Virus record (IMG/VR): IMGVR_UViG_3300050821_010683
Span: 1 to 23,616 of that record
DNA from: a virus
Length of the DNA stretch: 23,616 nt
Reading direction: 5' to 3' (one strand)
Numbering within the stretch: position 1 is the stretch's first letter; every line of letters starts with the position of its first letter. Below are positions 12,560 to 20,699 of the stretch, one piece after another. A program made the position numbers and the translations under genes. Under the pieces are notes generated by a model, which saw only the letters and a program-made list of their open reading frames with translations, searched no databases and was not told where the DNA came from.

Positions 12560-12813
12560 CCCTCACCGGCCGCGCCGCGCAGCAGCACCCAGACGTCGAC
12601 ACTCTCGCGCCCGTCACCATCGCCGTCGCCACCCACAGCATCACCCCCGACAGCTACGGCGACCAGCAGCGGCAATCCACCGGCGCCGGCCGAGCCGACG
12701 TCCTCGGGCTCGTCGACCCCGAAACCGGCGCCTACCGATCCGCCGCAAACACGATCAGCGAGGCCGACCGCCGCGCCCTCAAGCTGCGGCGCAACGGACG
12801 ACCGCGCAGATAG
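12556..12813 (+). CDS. Small hypothetical protein
   Basis: An 85-residue polar protein from ATG 12556 (ATGA overlap). It contains VTIAVATHSITPDSYGD, a Gly/Ala/Asp loop, then a basic C-terminal helix (EADRRALKLRRNGRPRR). The very basic tail could contact nucleic acid. Not recognised. Confidence 0.55.
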   Translation: MTLTGRAAQQHPDVDTLAPVTIAVATHSITPDSYGDQQRQSTGAGRADVLGLVDPETGAYRSAANTISEADRRALKLRRNGRPRR

Positions 12814-12830
12814 CCGACAGGGGGTCCGGC

Positions 12831-13121
12831 ATGGGCGCGGCACCAGACGGAACCACCATCATCACCGTCCCCAACGCAGACGGCACCGGACCCACCGTCA
12901 CCGTGCTCCACGACCCCGTGACCGGCACGCTCGCTGAGCCGGTCGCCATCACCGTTGAGCACGCGACGGCCCACATCGGCATCCGCCACGCCGACGGCAC
13001 CACAACCCGATGGAGCTGCCTACCCGGCGCCCACATCACCGCCGCGGCGCTGGCAGAGAACGCCGGCATCACCAGCATCGACCACATCGACGCCGTCACC
13101 GTCTCCGCAGTGCCGTCGTGA
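12831..13121 (+). CDS. Small beta-rich hypothetical protein
   Basis: A 96-residue protein from ATG 12831 with a GGGGG ribosome-binding site about 12820. Its strand-rich sequence includes GTTIITVPNADG, TVTVLHDP, VAITVEHATAHIGIRH and an Ala-rich helix before ITSIDHIDAVTVSAV. The pattern of short strands divided by D/G/N turns suggests a small virion or adaptor protein, but no family is identified. The stop overlaps the GTG start of the next gene. Confidence 0.6.
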   Translation: MGAAPDGTTIITVPNADGTGPTVTVLHDPVTGTLAEPVAITVEHATAHIGIRHADGTTTRWSCLPGAHITAAALAENAGITSIDHIDAVTVSAVPS

Positions 13122-13810
13122 CGTTCGCGCGGGTTCAGAACGCGGTCAACAACAACAACGGCGCAAGCCTGACCGTCACGTTCAGCGCCGCGCCCACCGC
13201 CGGGAACCTCCTGGTCGCCTGGGCCAACTCGAACGCCACCGTCACCATCGGCGGCACCGGCTGGACCGCCGGGCCGTCCGTCATCGACGGCAACGGCGCC
13301 TACTTCTGGTGGAAAGTCGCAGGCTCATCCGAGCCGTCCTCGGTCACGTTTACGCCGTCGGTCAGCGACAACGTCAGCGCCGGACTGCTGGAGTACTCCG
13401 GCAACACCGCCACCCCGCTGGACGCCTCCTCGTCCTCCATGCACTCCGGCGGCGCCGTATCGTCAACCACCGCAGTGTCAGTCACCACCACCGCGGCACA
13501 CGACCTTGGGATCGCCGCCGGCCTGCTGCACAACTCCAGCGCCCAGCCGTCCGCGCCCACCGCGCCGACATGGACCAACGGCTGGAGCAACATCCAATCG
13601 CAGGGCGCGGTGCCCGGCAGCTTCATCGTCTACTCCTTCGTCGGCGACAACCTCGACCTCGGCGCTGCCGGCTCGGTGTCGACCGCCGTGTCCTGGACCG
13701 GCGGGACCTGGCTCGACGCGCAGGAACTCCTGATGACCTTCACTGCCGCAGCCACGCCGGCCGGGCAGTGGACGCCACAGATCATCACCCCGAACCAGGG
13801 CTTCATCTGA
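13118..13810 (+). CDS. Beta-sandwich probable virion-surface protein
   Basis: A 230-residue protein from GTG 13118 (GTGA overlap). A longer in-frame form from 13010 has Arg/His-rich shadow sequence and is rejected. Composition is Ser/Thr/Ala/Gly-rich with repeated strands: LTVTFSAAPTAGNLLVAWAN, TVTIGGTGWTAG, YFWWKVAG, SSVTFTPS, AGLLEYSG, SVTTTAAHDLGIAAGL. The AGNLLV segment followed by GWT is recurrent in phage and bacterial surface beta-sandwich proteins. A decoration, fibre or receptor-contact role is likely; the exact location on the virion is not shown. No signal peptide, as expected for a virion protein. Confidence 0.65.
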   Translation: MTFARVQNAVNNNNGASLTVTFSAAPTAGNLLVAWANSNATVTIGGTGWTAGPSVIDGNGAYFWWKVAGSSEPSSVTFTPSVSDNVSAGLLEYSGNTATPLDASSSSMHSGGAVSSTTAVSVTTTAAHDLGIAAGLLHNSSAQPSAPTAPTWTNGWSNIQSQGAVPGSFIVYSFVGDNLDLGAAGSVSTAVSWTGGTWLDAQELLMTFTAAATPAGQWTPQIITPNQGFI

Positions 13811-13838
13811 GCCCGCAGCGCAAGAAGGCGACGCACCG

Positions 13839-14060
13839 ATGACCCACATTGAGATCAACCACCGCGACGCCCACGAGGTCACCCCCGTCATCCACATCGG
13901 CGGCAACCAGCAGTACGGCATCCACCAGGTCACGATCCGCATGACCGGCGACCACACCGGCGAGAACGCGGTCGCCCCGACCGTCGAGATCGTCACCGAC
14001 GACGGACGGACCCTGACCGGCCGGGTGTCCCGCCTCGACCTGCTTGCCGAACAAGGCTGA
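13839..14060 (+). CDS. Small beta-rich hypothetical protein
   Basis: A 73-residue protein from ATG 13839 after a 28-base gap. It contains THIEINHRDAHEV, IHIGGNQQYGIHQVTIRMTGD and a final strand pair (TVEIVTDDGRTLTGRVSRL). It is His-rich in the first half. The family is unknown; its position between two probable surface proteins suggests a structural or assembly role. Confidence 0.55.
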   Translation: MTHIEINHRDAHEVTPVIHIGGNQQYGIHQVTIRMTGDHTGENAVAPTVEIVTDDGRTLTGRVSRLDLLAEQG

Positions 14061-14128
14061 CCCGCCCCACGGCCCGTTGCCGGGCTCCGTGCCGCCCCGC
14101 TCCTGCTTCATGAGAGAGGAGGAGCGTC

Positions 14129-14629
14129 GTGGCACGCTTCTTCACCACCGTTGAATCCGCTTCCGCGCTGCCCGCGACCGCGCCGTCCGGCGCCACCGCC
14201 AACGCGCTGTTCGGCAACCTCGTCGCCGGCGCCAACGCCGGATACAAGATGCGACGCCTCACCCTCGGCGTGCGCGCCGGCGCGAGCGTCCCGACCAGCC
14301 AGCAGCTCACTGTTGCCATCGTGCGGACCACCGCGCGCGGCACCGCAACGGCCACCAACGCGCCAAAGGCGATGGACCCGAACTCGCTGCAGACGTCATC
14401 GATCATCGGCATGGACACGGCCTGGTCCACGGTCCCGACGGCGACGTGGACGGCGCCGTACTTCTGGGAGGAGTCGTTCAACTCCCAGTCGGGCTTGGAC
14501 CTGCCCTTCGAGTTGATCGAGGAACTGATCTGCCCGGTCGGCACCGCCAACGGCCTGGCGTTCCTGAACGTCGGCAACGCGGTGCCGACCGGGCACATCT
14601 ACACCCTTACCTGCGAAACCGACGAGTAA
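14129..14629 (+). CDS. Probable virion structural protein
   Basis: A 166-residue protein starting at GTG 14129 with a strong AGAGGAGGAG Shine-Dalgarno (about 14114-14123). It is Ala/Thr-rich with beta character: MARFFTTVESASALPATAPSG, GYKMRRLTLGVRAG, QQLTVAIVRTTARG, then WTAPYFWEESFNSQSGLDLPFELIEELICP and a final HIYTLTCE strand. The high-level Shine-Dalgarno agrees with an abundant product. I recognise this kind of protein from head/tail-surface genes of actinophages, but cannot give a precise name. Confidence 0.6.
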   Translation: MARFFTTVESASALPATAPSGATANALFGNLVAGANAGYKMRRLTLGVRAGASVPTSQQLTVAIVRTTARGTATATNAPKAMDPNSLQTSSIIGMDTAWSTVPTATWTAPYFWEESFNSQSGLDLPFELIEELICPVGTANGLAFLNVGNAVPTGHIYTLTCETDE

Positions 14630-14672
14630 GGATCTTCCGACGCTGAAGCCCTGAGACTGACAGGGGCACCGA

Positions 14673-15014
14673 ATGCTTCGCCGCTGGCGCGCCGCCACCC
14701 CACGCCACTCCCGACGGTTCGAACCGGTATGGCATCAGCCCACCCCGCCGCCAGCGCTGCTGGCGCGAGCCGGAACGTCCGGCCGAGCGGCGACCAGGCC
14801 CCGCCGCGGCGTCATCCTCCCGGTGGTCGCCGCGCCGCCCGTGTCGCCGGTATGGATCGCACCCATGACCACCGGACGTCGGCCGTTGCCCTTCGTCGCA
14901 CGCCGCCCCCGCATGCTGCCGTTCCCGCTCGGCAGCTTCGGCCCGCACGAAACCCTGTGGCGCCTCGGCACCCCCGGCAACGGCTGGCAGTTCGGCACCC
15001 CCGTCATCAGCTGA
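14673..15014 (+). CDS. Small basic Pro/Arg-rich protein
   Basis: A 113-residue protein from ATG 14673. The first two-thirds are Arg/Pro-rich and low complexity. The last 25 residues (ETLWRLGTPGNGWQFGTPVIS) resemble the LGTP...W...GTP element seen in small phage proteins next to this type of gene. Shadow-frame composition at the N-terminus makes the exact start uncertain. It stops 14 bases before the next gene. Confidence 0.5.
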   Translation: MLRRWRAATPRHSRRFEPVWHQPTPPPALLARAGTSGRAATRPRRGVILPVVAAPPVSPVWIAPMTTGRRPLPFVARRPRMLPFPLGSFGPHETLWRLGTPGNGWQFGTPVIS

Positions 15015-15028
15015 CCGGGAGGAAGCCG

Positions 15029-15355
15029 ATGGCCAACCAGTCCGTCCTGTCCACCCGCTACTGCCAGGTACGGGTCCTCGCTACCCTCCCCGACGGCACC
15101 GCCTACAACCCCACCGCCGACACCGTGCAGATGGCTTTCATGGCTAAACCACCCGACAACGTCCCCGGCAGCGGCGACTGGCACCCCGGCTCGTGGGCGA
15201 CCATAGGCAACGGCGCGTACTTCGCACAGTGTCTCGTCGGGCCCACCAACGGCGGAGTCGTCCTCACCGAAGGCGTCTACTCCGTGTGGGTGCGGATCAT
15301 CGACAACCCAGAGGTGCCGGTCGAGCCCGTCGGGGAACTCACCATCAGTCCCTAA
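15029..15355 (+). CDS. Probable virion-associated small beta protein
   Basis: A 108-residue protein from ATG 15029 with GGGAGGAAG upstream. Earlier in-frame codons (from 14729) have shadow composition and overlap the preceding gene. It contains LSTRYCQVRVLATLPDGTAYNPTADTV, AFMAKPPDN, GDWHPGSWATIGNGAYFAQCLVGP and VYSVWVRIIDNPEVPVEPVGEL, the pattern of phage proteins that carry one immunoglobulin-like or fibre-neck domain. It is the last gene before the terminase block. Confidence 0.6.
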   Translation: MANQSVLSTRYCQVRVLATLPDGTAYNPTADTVQMAFMAKPPDNVPGSGDWHPGSWATIGNGAYFAQCLVGPTNGGVVLTEGVYSVWVRIIDNPEVPVEPVGELTISP

Positions 15356-15380
15356 CGCAACCGCAACCAGGGGGTGAGCG

Positions 15381-16094
15381 TTGAGGAACCCGGACAAGAA
15401 GCAGTGCACAGGCGTCACCGCGAGCGGCGAACCCTGCCAGCTTTGGGCCAACGACGGCGAACTGTGCGCCCACCACAACGGCACCTGGATCGCTGACGGC
15501 CGGCGCTGCACAGCAACCATCACCGGCGGCACCACACGGCAGGAGCACCGCGGCGAGCCCTGCAAGAACCCGGCGATGAGAGGCCAGAAGGTCTGCGCTG
15601 CACACGGCGGCCGGGCACCCCAGAATCGTCGCGCCGCAACGGCCCGGCTCATGGAAGAGGAAGGGCGGCGCATCTTGGCTGCCTACGGCGGTTCCCTGGA
15701 AATCAGCGCCACCGAAGCGCTCCTCAACGAGGTCTGCCGCACCGCCGGCCACGTCGAGTGGCTGTCCCAGAGGGTTGCCGAGCTCGAAAACGGCGAGCTG
15801 ATCTGGGGTACCACCCGCATCAAAGAGGGCGGCCAGGACGGCGGCACCACCCAGGAAGCCGAAGCCCACATGTGGCTGAAGCTGTACAGAGAAGAGCGCG
15901 CCCACCTCGTGCGCGTCTGCTCCGAGGCGATCCGCTGCGGCATCGAAGAGCGGTACGTAAGGATGGCCGAGTCTCAAGGCGCCCTGGTCGCCGATGCCAT
16001 CAAGGCGATCCTCGAAGACCTGAAGCTGACGTCGGAGCAGCAGCAACTCGCCGCGAACGTCGTGCCGATACGGCTGCGGCAGCTCACTGCCTGA
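15381..16094 (+). CDS. Terminase small subunit with Cys/His N-terminus
   Basis: A 237-residue protein starting at TTG 15381 behind AGGGGGTGAG; no in-frame ATG or GTG precedes it. The N-terminus has two zinc-knuckle-type clusters: C9, C19, C29 with H31/H32, and C43, C61, C72 with H75 (ending CAAHGGRAPQNRRAA). This is followed by a helical domain (ALLNEVCRTAGHVEWL) and a C-terminal helix (DAIKAILEDLKL). I recognise this layout from small terminase subunits of Streptomyces phages. It recognises the packaging site on phage DNA and recruits the large subunit, encoded directly downstream. Family identity is good; sequence specificity cannot be judged. Confidence 0.75.
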   Translation: MRNPDKKQCTGVTASGEPCQLWANDGELCAHHNGTWIADGRRCTATITGGTTRQEHRGEPCKNPAMRGQKVCAAHGGRAPQNRRAATARLMEEEGRRILAAYGGSLEISATEALLNEVCRTAGHVEWLSQRVAELENGELIWGTTRIKEGGQDGGTTQEAEAHMWLKLYREERAHLVRVCSEAIRCGIEERYVRMAESQGALVADAIKAILEDLKLTSEQQQLAANVVPIRLRQLTA

Positions 16095-16113
16095 CCCAGC
16101 ACCTGGGGGCGCG

Positions 16114-17538
16114 GTGACCGTGACCGTGCCGTGGGCCGAATACGCCGCCCGCATCTTCGAAGACGTCCCGCCGCCAAAGTGGCGCGACATAGCCCGCCCC
16201 GAACAACTCCCCCCTGACGGCGCATGGCTCGTTTGGGCATACGTTGCAGGTCGCGGCGCAGGGAAGACCAGATCAGCCGCCGAATGGGTTCACGAGAAGG
16301 CCGTGAGCCAGCCCGGGATCCGCATCGCGCTGGTCGGACGCACGCCGGCAGACGTCCGCGACGTCATGATCGAAGGCGAATCCGGGATTCTCGCCATCGC
16401 CGGCGACAAGAAGCCCATCTACCAGTCCACCAAACGGCGACTCACCTGGCCAAACGGATCCAGCGCCCACACCTACTCGGCAGAGGTCCCCGCCCAGCTT
16501 CGTGGACCCCAGCACCATTTCGCCTGGGCAGACGAGCCCGCAGCGTGGACTGACGCACCCAAGGGCGACTCGCTGGACACGGCCTGGAACAACTTGATGC
16601 TGGGGCTACGACTCGGCACCTCGCCAGGATGCGTGTTCACCACCACGCCCAAGCCGAACGCCCTCATTCGTACCGTCCTGAACCGGGCGACCACCATCGT
16701 TACCCGCGGATCCACCTACGATAACCTCGCGAACCTCGCCCCGGCATTCCGCGAGGAAGTCCTCGCCACCTACGAGGGCACACGCATTGGCCGGCAGGAA
16801 CTACTCGGCGAACTCCTCGAAGACGTCGAAGGCGCCCTGTGGACCATCGCGAACCTCGACGAGGACCGCATTGCTCACGCCCCCGAGATGCGCCGGATTG
16901 TTGTCGCGGTCGACCCCTCCGGCGCATCCGGGCCGAACAGCGACGAGCAGGGCATCGTCGTCGCCGGCCTCGGAATCGACGGCGGCCTGTACGTTCTCGC
17001 CGACCGGTCCTGCAAGCTGAGCCCCCACGGCTGGGCATCCCGTGCAGTGGGCGCCTACCACGAGTTCTCCGCGGACCGGATCGTCGCCGAGAAGAACTTC
17101 GGCGGCGACATGGTGGAGTCCACCATCCGGCAGGTCGACCCCGATGCTGCGGTAAAGGTCATCTCTGCGTCGCGAGGCAAGTCTCAGCGGGCCGAGCCCG
17201 TGGCGGCCCTGTATGAGCAGCACCGCGTTCACCACGTCGGCGCGCTGCCTCAACTCGAAGACCAGATGACGACCTGGACCCCGCTGGACGGAACGAGTCC
17301 AGACCGCCTCGACGCGCTGGTGTGGGCCATGACGGAACTGACCGACGACTTCAGCGCAGCGGCGTGGATCGAGTACATGAAGCGCAAAGCCGAGTCCGGA
17401 GCGACAGAGGCCGAAGTGCCCTCGCTGGAGGCAGCAGGATCCGATGCCGCCGACGTGTCATCGCAGGACGCACCCGACCCGGTAGACGCCCGTCAGGCCG
17501 CACGCAACGCCGCTTTCCGCGCCCACCAGGGCAGGTAG
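16114..17538 (+). CDS. Terminase large subunit (packaging ATPase-nuclease)
   Basis: A 474-residue protein starting at GTG 16114, with GGGGG about six bases upstream. Walker A is AGRGAGKT (45-52, K51). Walker B is FAWADEP (D140-E141). The RNase H-like nuclease domain shows VVAVDPSG (D267), AEKNFGGD (E326) and DRLDALVWA (D397/D400), all in the usual order for Terminase_6-type large subunits. It threads double-stranded phage DNA through the portal into the prohead and cuts it at the end. Full length and all catalytic residues are intact. It is encoded between the small terminase and portal genes, as in HK97-like siphophages. Confidence 0.95.
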   Translation: MTVTVPWAEYAARIFEDVPPPKWRDIARPEQLPPDGAWLVWAYVAGRGAGKTRSAAEWVHEKAVSQPGIRIALVGRTPADVRDVMIEGESGILAIAGDKKPIYQSTKRRLTWPNGSSAHTYSAEVPAQLRGPQHHFAWADEPAAWTDAPKGDSLDTAWNNLMLGLRLGTSPGCVFTTTPKPNALIRTVLNRATTIVTRGSTYDNLANLAPAFREEVLATYEGTRIGRQELLGELLEDVEGALWTIANLDEDRIAHAPEMRRIVVAVDPSGASGPNSDEQGIVVAGLGIDGGLYVLADRSCKLSPHGWASRAVGAYHEFSADRIVAEKNFGGDMVESTIRQVDPDAAVKVISASRGKSQRAEPVAALYEQHRVHHVGALPQLEDQMTTWTPLDGTSPDRLDALVWAMTELTDDFSAAAWIEYMKRKAESGATEAEVPSLEAAGSDAADVSSQDAPDPVDARQAARNAAFRAHQGR

Positions 17539-17559
17539 TAGGGAGGCGGGTCGGCCTCG

Positions 17560-20500
17560 ATGGGTGTGCGCGAACGGCTCCAGCTCCTGCGGAAAGTGTT
17601 CGGCCCCGCCGAGCCCGCCGCGTTCCAGGCGGGCGAAGAAGCCGCAGGCATGACCCCAGCGCGGCCATTCTCGCCGGGCGAACCCATCGGGCCCTACGAC
17701 GGATACTCCCGAAACCCGCGCACCCGGGACTTCGTCCAGGGCTACAACATCAACGCCCGGCCCCGATCCCACGAACGGATTCCGTTCGACACACTGCGGA
17801 ACCTCATCGACGCCTACGACGTCGCGCAGATGGCGATCTGGCACCGCATCGAATCGATCCGATCGCTTGAGTGGTCCCTCGTCGCAGCCGACGGCTACGA
17901 AGGCGACGTTTCCGACGCCGTCGCGATCGGCATGAAGGTGCTGGAGTCACCGGACCGGGAGAATGACTTTTCCTCCTGGCTGGCCTCGTACCTGTACGAC
18001 ATCCTCGCCTACGACGCCGGCACCTTGTACCGGATCCGGAACCGCACCGGGCAGACCATCGGCCTGCGCGTGGTCGACGGCCAGACAATCGCACCGCTCC
18101 AGGATTACTGGGGCAACGTCCCCTCGTTCCCGGCCGAAGCCTACGTCCAGTACGTCAACGGACTGCCATGGAACTGGCTCACCACCCGCGACCTCATCTA
18201 CAAGCCGGTCCGGAAAATCACCCGGTCCCCGTATGGCCAAGCACCGCTTGAGACGATCATCCTCAATGCGAACACCGACCTGCGGTTTCAGGCCTACTTC
18301 CTTCAGTTTTTCACCGACGGCAACATCCCGGCCGCCTTTGCCGGCGCCCCCGAAACGTGGTCCCCGCAGCAGATCGAACAGTTCCAGACCTACTGGGACG
18401 CTTACATCCTCGGCGACCAGGCCGCGAAGTCACAGATCAAGTGGATCCCCGGCGGATCAAAGATCGAATTCACCGGGCAGCGCGAGTTCTCCGACGCGTT
18501 CAGCCTGCACCTGATGCGCAAAACCCTTGCGGCGTACCACGTGGTGCCGTCCGATATGGGCTTCACCCAGGAGATCAACAAGAGCTCCGGCGAAACCCAG
18601 TCCGACGTCCAGCACCGCATCGGCGACGTTCCGCTCGCCAAGCACATCTCCGGCATCATCACCGGGTTCCTGCGCAACGACTTGCACCTGCCGATCAAGT
18701 TCACGTTCGACCTCGGCGAGGAACAGGACGACCGGCTCCAGACCGCACAGGCCGACAAGATCTACTGGGAGCTGGGCGCTGTGGGATCCAGCGAGCTCCG
18801 CGAGATGCGGTACGGACTTACCGAAGCCGGAACCTACACGGTTCCGCGCTCCATCTTCACCACCCGCGGCGGCCCGATCCCCCTCGGCTCCCTCGACGAC
18901 GTCGCCGGCGAAGTCGACCCCACCACCGGGGCACCCGCACAAAACGCGCCGCGATCCCGCCAGGTGTTCCGGCCCGTCCAAGGCGTCGTGCCGGTCCCGC
19001 CGATCGAAAACGTGCCGCTGGCCGAACAGATGTACGGGCCGGCCGCGCTACCACCCGCACTACCGAAGCCGGCGCCGGTCGGCAAGGAAGGCGCAGCCAC
19101 CGGGATCACCGCGGCCACCGGCATCTACAGCTACGACGGGCCCGGAAGCGGACCCGACCGCACCGACACGGATGATGAAGACGACAACGAGACGGCAGTT
19201 GCCAAAGCTGCCGAACTCGCCGCGTTCCGCCGCTACGCCAAGCAGCGCCGGCGCCTGGATCGTCCCTGGCGGGACTTCGACTTCACAACCGTCGACCCGG
19301 CCACGGCACGGGAACTCAACGACACCGCCCGCGCCGACATGCGCAAGTCCGCGACCGGAACGCCCGGACTCACCAAGCGCTCCGGCATGATCTCCCTCGA
19401 CCTTCCCGAAGGGACCGTTCCTCGCATCCCAGGCGGCGTCAAAGACCACCACATCACCGTGGTCTACCTCGGCTCCGACGTGAACGACGACGCATTCGCC
19501 GATGCCTGCCGGCGTGCCGAAGAAGCAGCCCGATCCGCTCCCGGCCCCCTCACCGGGATCATCGGCGGCATCGGGACCTTCCCGCCATCGGCAGGCAGCG
19601 ACGGACTCATCCCCGCATTCGCCACTGTCGCGCTTGCCGGTGTTTACGAGCTCCAGGCCGGCTTGGCAGATCTGTCCGCCAGCGAGCACCGCGACTACCA
19701 CCCGCACGTCACCCTCGCCTACCTCAACCCCGGCGACCCGCTGCCCGACCCGGTCGCGCCCGCGACCGTCACGTTCACGCACCTGACCGTGCACCGCGGT
19801 AACCAGGCCGTGTCGTACCCGCTCGGGCCGCCAGACATCGTGAAGGCCGCCGCCCCAAAAGATGACGCCCCCGACGACGGGGGCGACTGGCCCGGCTGGC
19901 AACACGACCACGTCGCAGCCAACCACTGGGCCCCAAAAATCGGCGCAGCACTCGCCGGGACACTACCCGCCAAGCAAGCCACCGACGTAGCCGCCGGATT
20001 CCTCAACAACCACCCCGAAACCAGCAACAACAACACCGACCGCAAAGCCCTGATCGCCGCCGCAGCAGGGTACCTCGCCGCCAAGAAAATCGACACCGAG
20101 GGCGCACTCGGGAAAATCCTCGGCGGGATCCTCACCGACGGCTACCTCATCGGCACCGCCGCAGCCGTTGCAGTCCTCAACGACACCGGCCCGGCGCTGC
20201 CGGACTGGAAGCCCGGCAACACCGGCAGCTCCCAGGCACGCATCGAAACCCTCGGCGCCGCCGTCGGGTTCGCCGCACTCCTCGGCACCGTCCAGGCCGC
20301 GGCCCGGAACATGGCGGCCAACCGTCTCGACGACCTGTCCCGGGCCCTCGCCGACGCGGCGATGCGTGGCGACGGATCCACCGAAGCAGGGCGGGCACTG
20401 CGCGCGGCACTGGCCGATGCTTCCCGTTCCGCGGCGATCGCCGTCACCGAAATCACCCGGGCGTCCAGCGCCGGGGCCATGTTCACCTACAACCAGCACG

Positions 20501-20670
20501 GCGTCGTCATGGGGCGGTGGCTCCTCGACCCGAGCAGCAAGACGTGCCCGCGGTGCATCGCAAACGCGGGAGCCGGCCCGGTGCCGATCGGACAGCCATA
20601 CCCCAGCGGAGATGCGAACGCTCCAGCCCACGTGCGTTGCAGGTGCTGCGTCATCCCCTCGCGATCCTGA
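17560..20670 (+). CDS. Portal - 2H phosphoesterase-like - MuF three-domain fusion
   Basis: A single continuous ORF of 1036 residues, starting at ATG 17560 behind GGGAGG. Residues about 1-500 are a phage portal protein (SHERIPFDTLRNLI at about 70; IESIRSLEWSLVA; ETQSDVQHR near 345). A charged linker and an AFRRYAKQRR/PWRDFDF segment (about 548-590) follow. Residues about 608-760 carry the two HxT motifs of the 2H (LigT/2'-5' RNA ligase-like) phosphoesterase superfamily: H631-I-T633 and H716-V-T718 (HHITVVYLG and HPHVTLAYL). Residues about 780-1036 are a MuF-type minor head domain ending in C996-x2-C999, PYPSGDANAPAH and RCRCC (H1024, C1027, C1029). Portal-MuF fusion is known; the 2H insert between them is the unusual part. 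The portal forms the dodecameric DNA gate; MuF acts at the head vertex. Confidence 0.88.
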   Translation: MGVRERLQLLRKVFGPAEPAAFQAGEEAAGMTPARPFSPGEPIGPYDGYSRNPRTRDFVQGYNINARPRSHERIPFDTLRNLIDAYDVAQMAIWHRIESIRSLEWSLVAADGYEGDVSDAVAIGMKVLESPDRENDFSSWLASYLYDILAYDAGTLYRIRNRTGQTIGLRVVDGQTIAPLQDYWGNVPSFPAEAYVQYVNGLPWNWLTTRDLIYKPVRKITRSPYGQAPLETIILNANTDLRFQAYFLQFFTDGNIPAAFAGAPETWSPQQIEQFQTYWDAYILGDQAAKSQIKWIPGGSKIEFTGQREFSDAFSLHLMRKTLAAYHVVPSDMGFTQEINKSSGETQSDVQHRIGDVPLAKHISGIITGFLRNDLHLPIKFTFDLGEEQDDRLQTAQADKIYWELGAVGSSELREMRYGLTEAGTYTVPRSIFTTRGGPIPLGSLDDVAGEVDPTTGAPAQNAPRSRQVFRPVQGVVPVPPIENVPLAEQMYGPAALPPALPKPAPVGKEGAATGITAATGIYSYDGPGSGPDRTDTDDEDDNETAVAKAAELAAFRRYAKQRRRLDRPWRDFDFTTVDPATARELNDTARADMRKSATGTPGLTKRSGMISLDLPEGTVPRIPGGVKDHHITVVYLGSDVNDDAFADACRRAEEAARSAPGPLTGIIGGIGTFPPSAGSDGLIPAFATVALAGVYELQAGLADLSASEHRDYHPHVTLAYLNPGDPLPDPVAPATVTFTHLTVHRGNQAVSYPLGPPDIVKAAAPKDDAPDDGGDWPGWQHDHVAANHWAPKIGAALAGTLPAKQATDVAAGFLNNHPETSNNNTDRKALIAAAAGYLAAKKIDTEGALGKILGGILTDGYLIGTAAAVAVLNDTGPALPDWKPGNTGSSQARIETLGAAVGFAALLGTVQAAARNMAANRLDDLSRALADAAMRGDGSTEAGRALRAALADASRSAAIAVTEITRASSAGAMFTYNQHGVVMGRWLLDPSSKTCPRCIANAGAGPVPIGQPYPSGDANAPAHVRCRCCVIPSRS

Positions 20671-20699
20671 CCGGGCCGCCACGAGAAAGGCGGTGCGGC

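Noticed and set aside
12955-13842. 295-codon + strand frame overlapping the beta-sandwich gene
   Set aside because: The composition is Arg/His/Gln-rich without structure-like pattern. The alternative frame gives a coherent Ser/Thr/Gly strand-rich protein with a coupled GTG start.
14735-15673. 312-codon open frame on the minus strand
   Set aside because: It runs across three + strand genes with good ribosome-binding sites and has shadow-type composition (Gly/Pro/Val/Arg).
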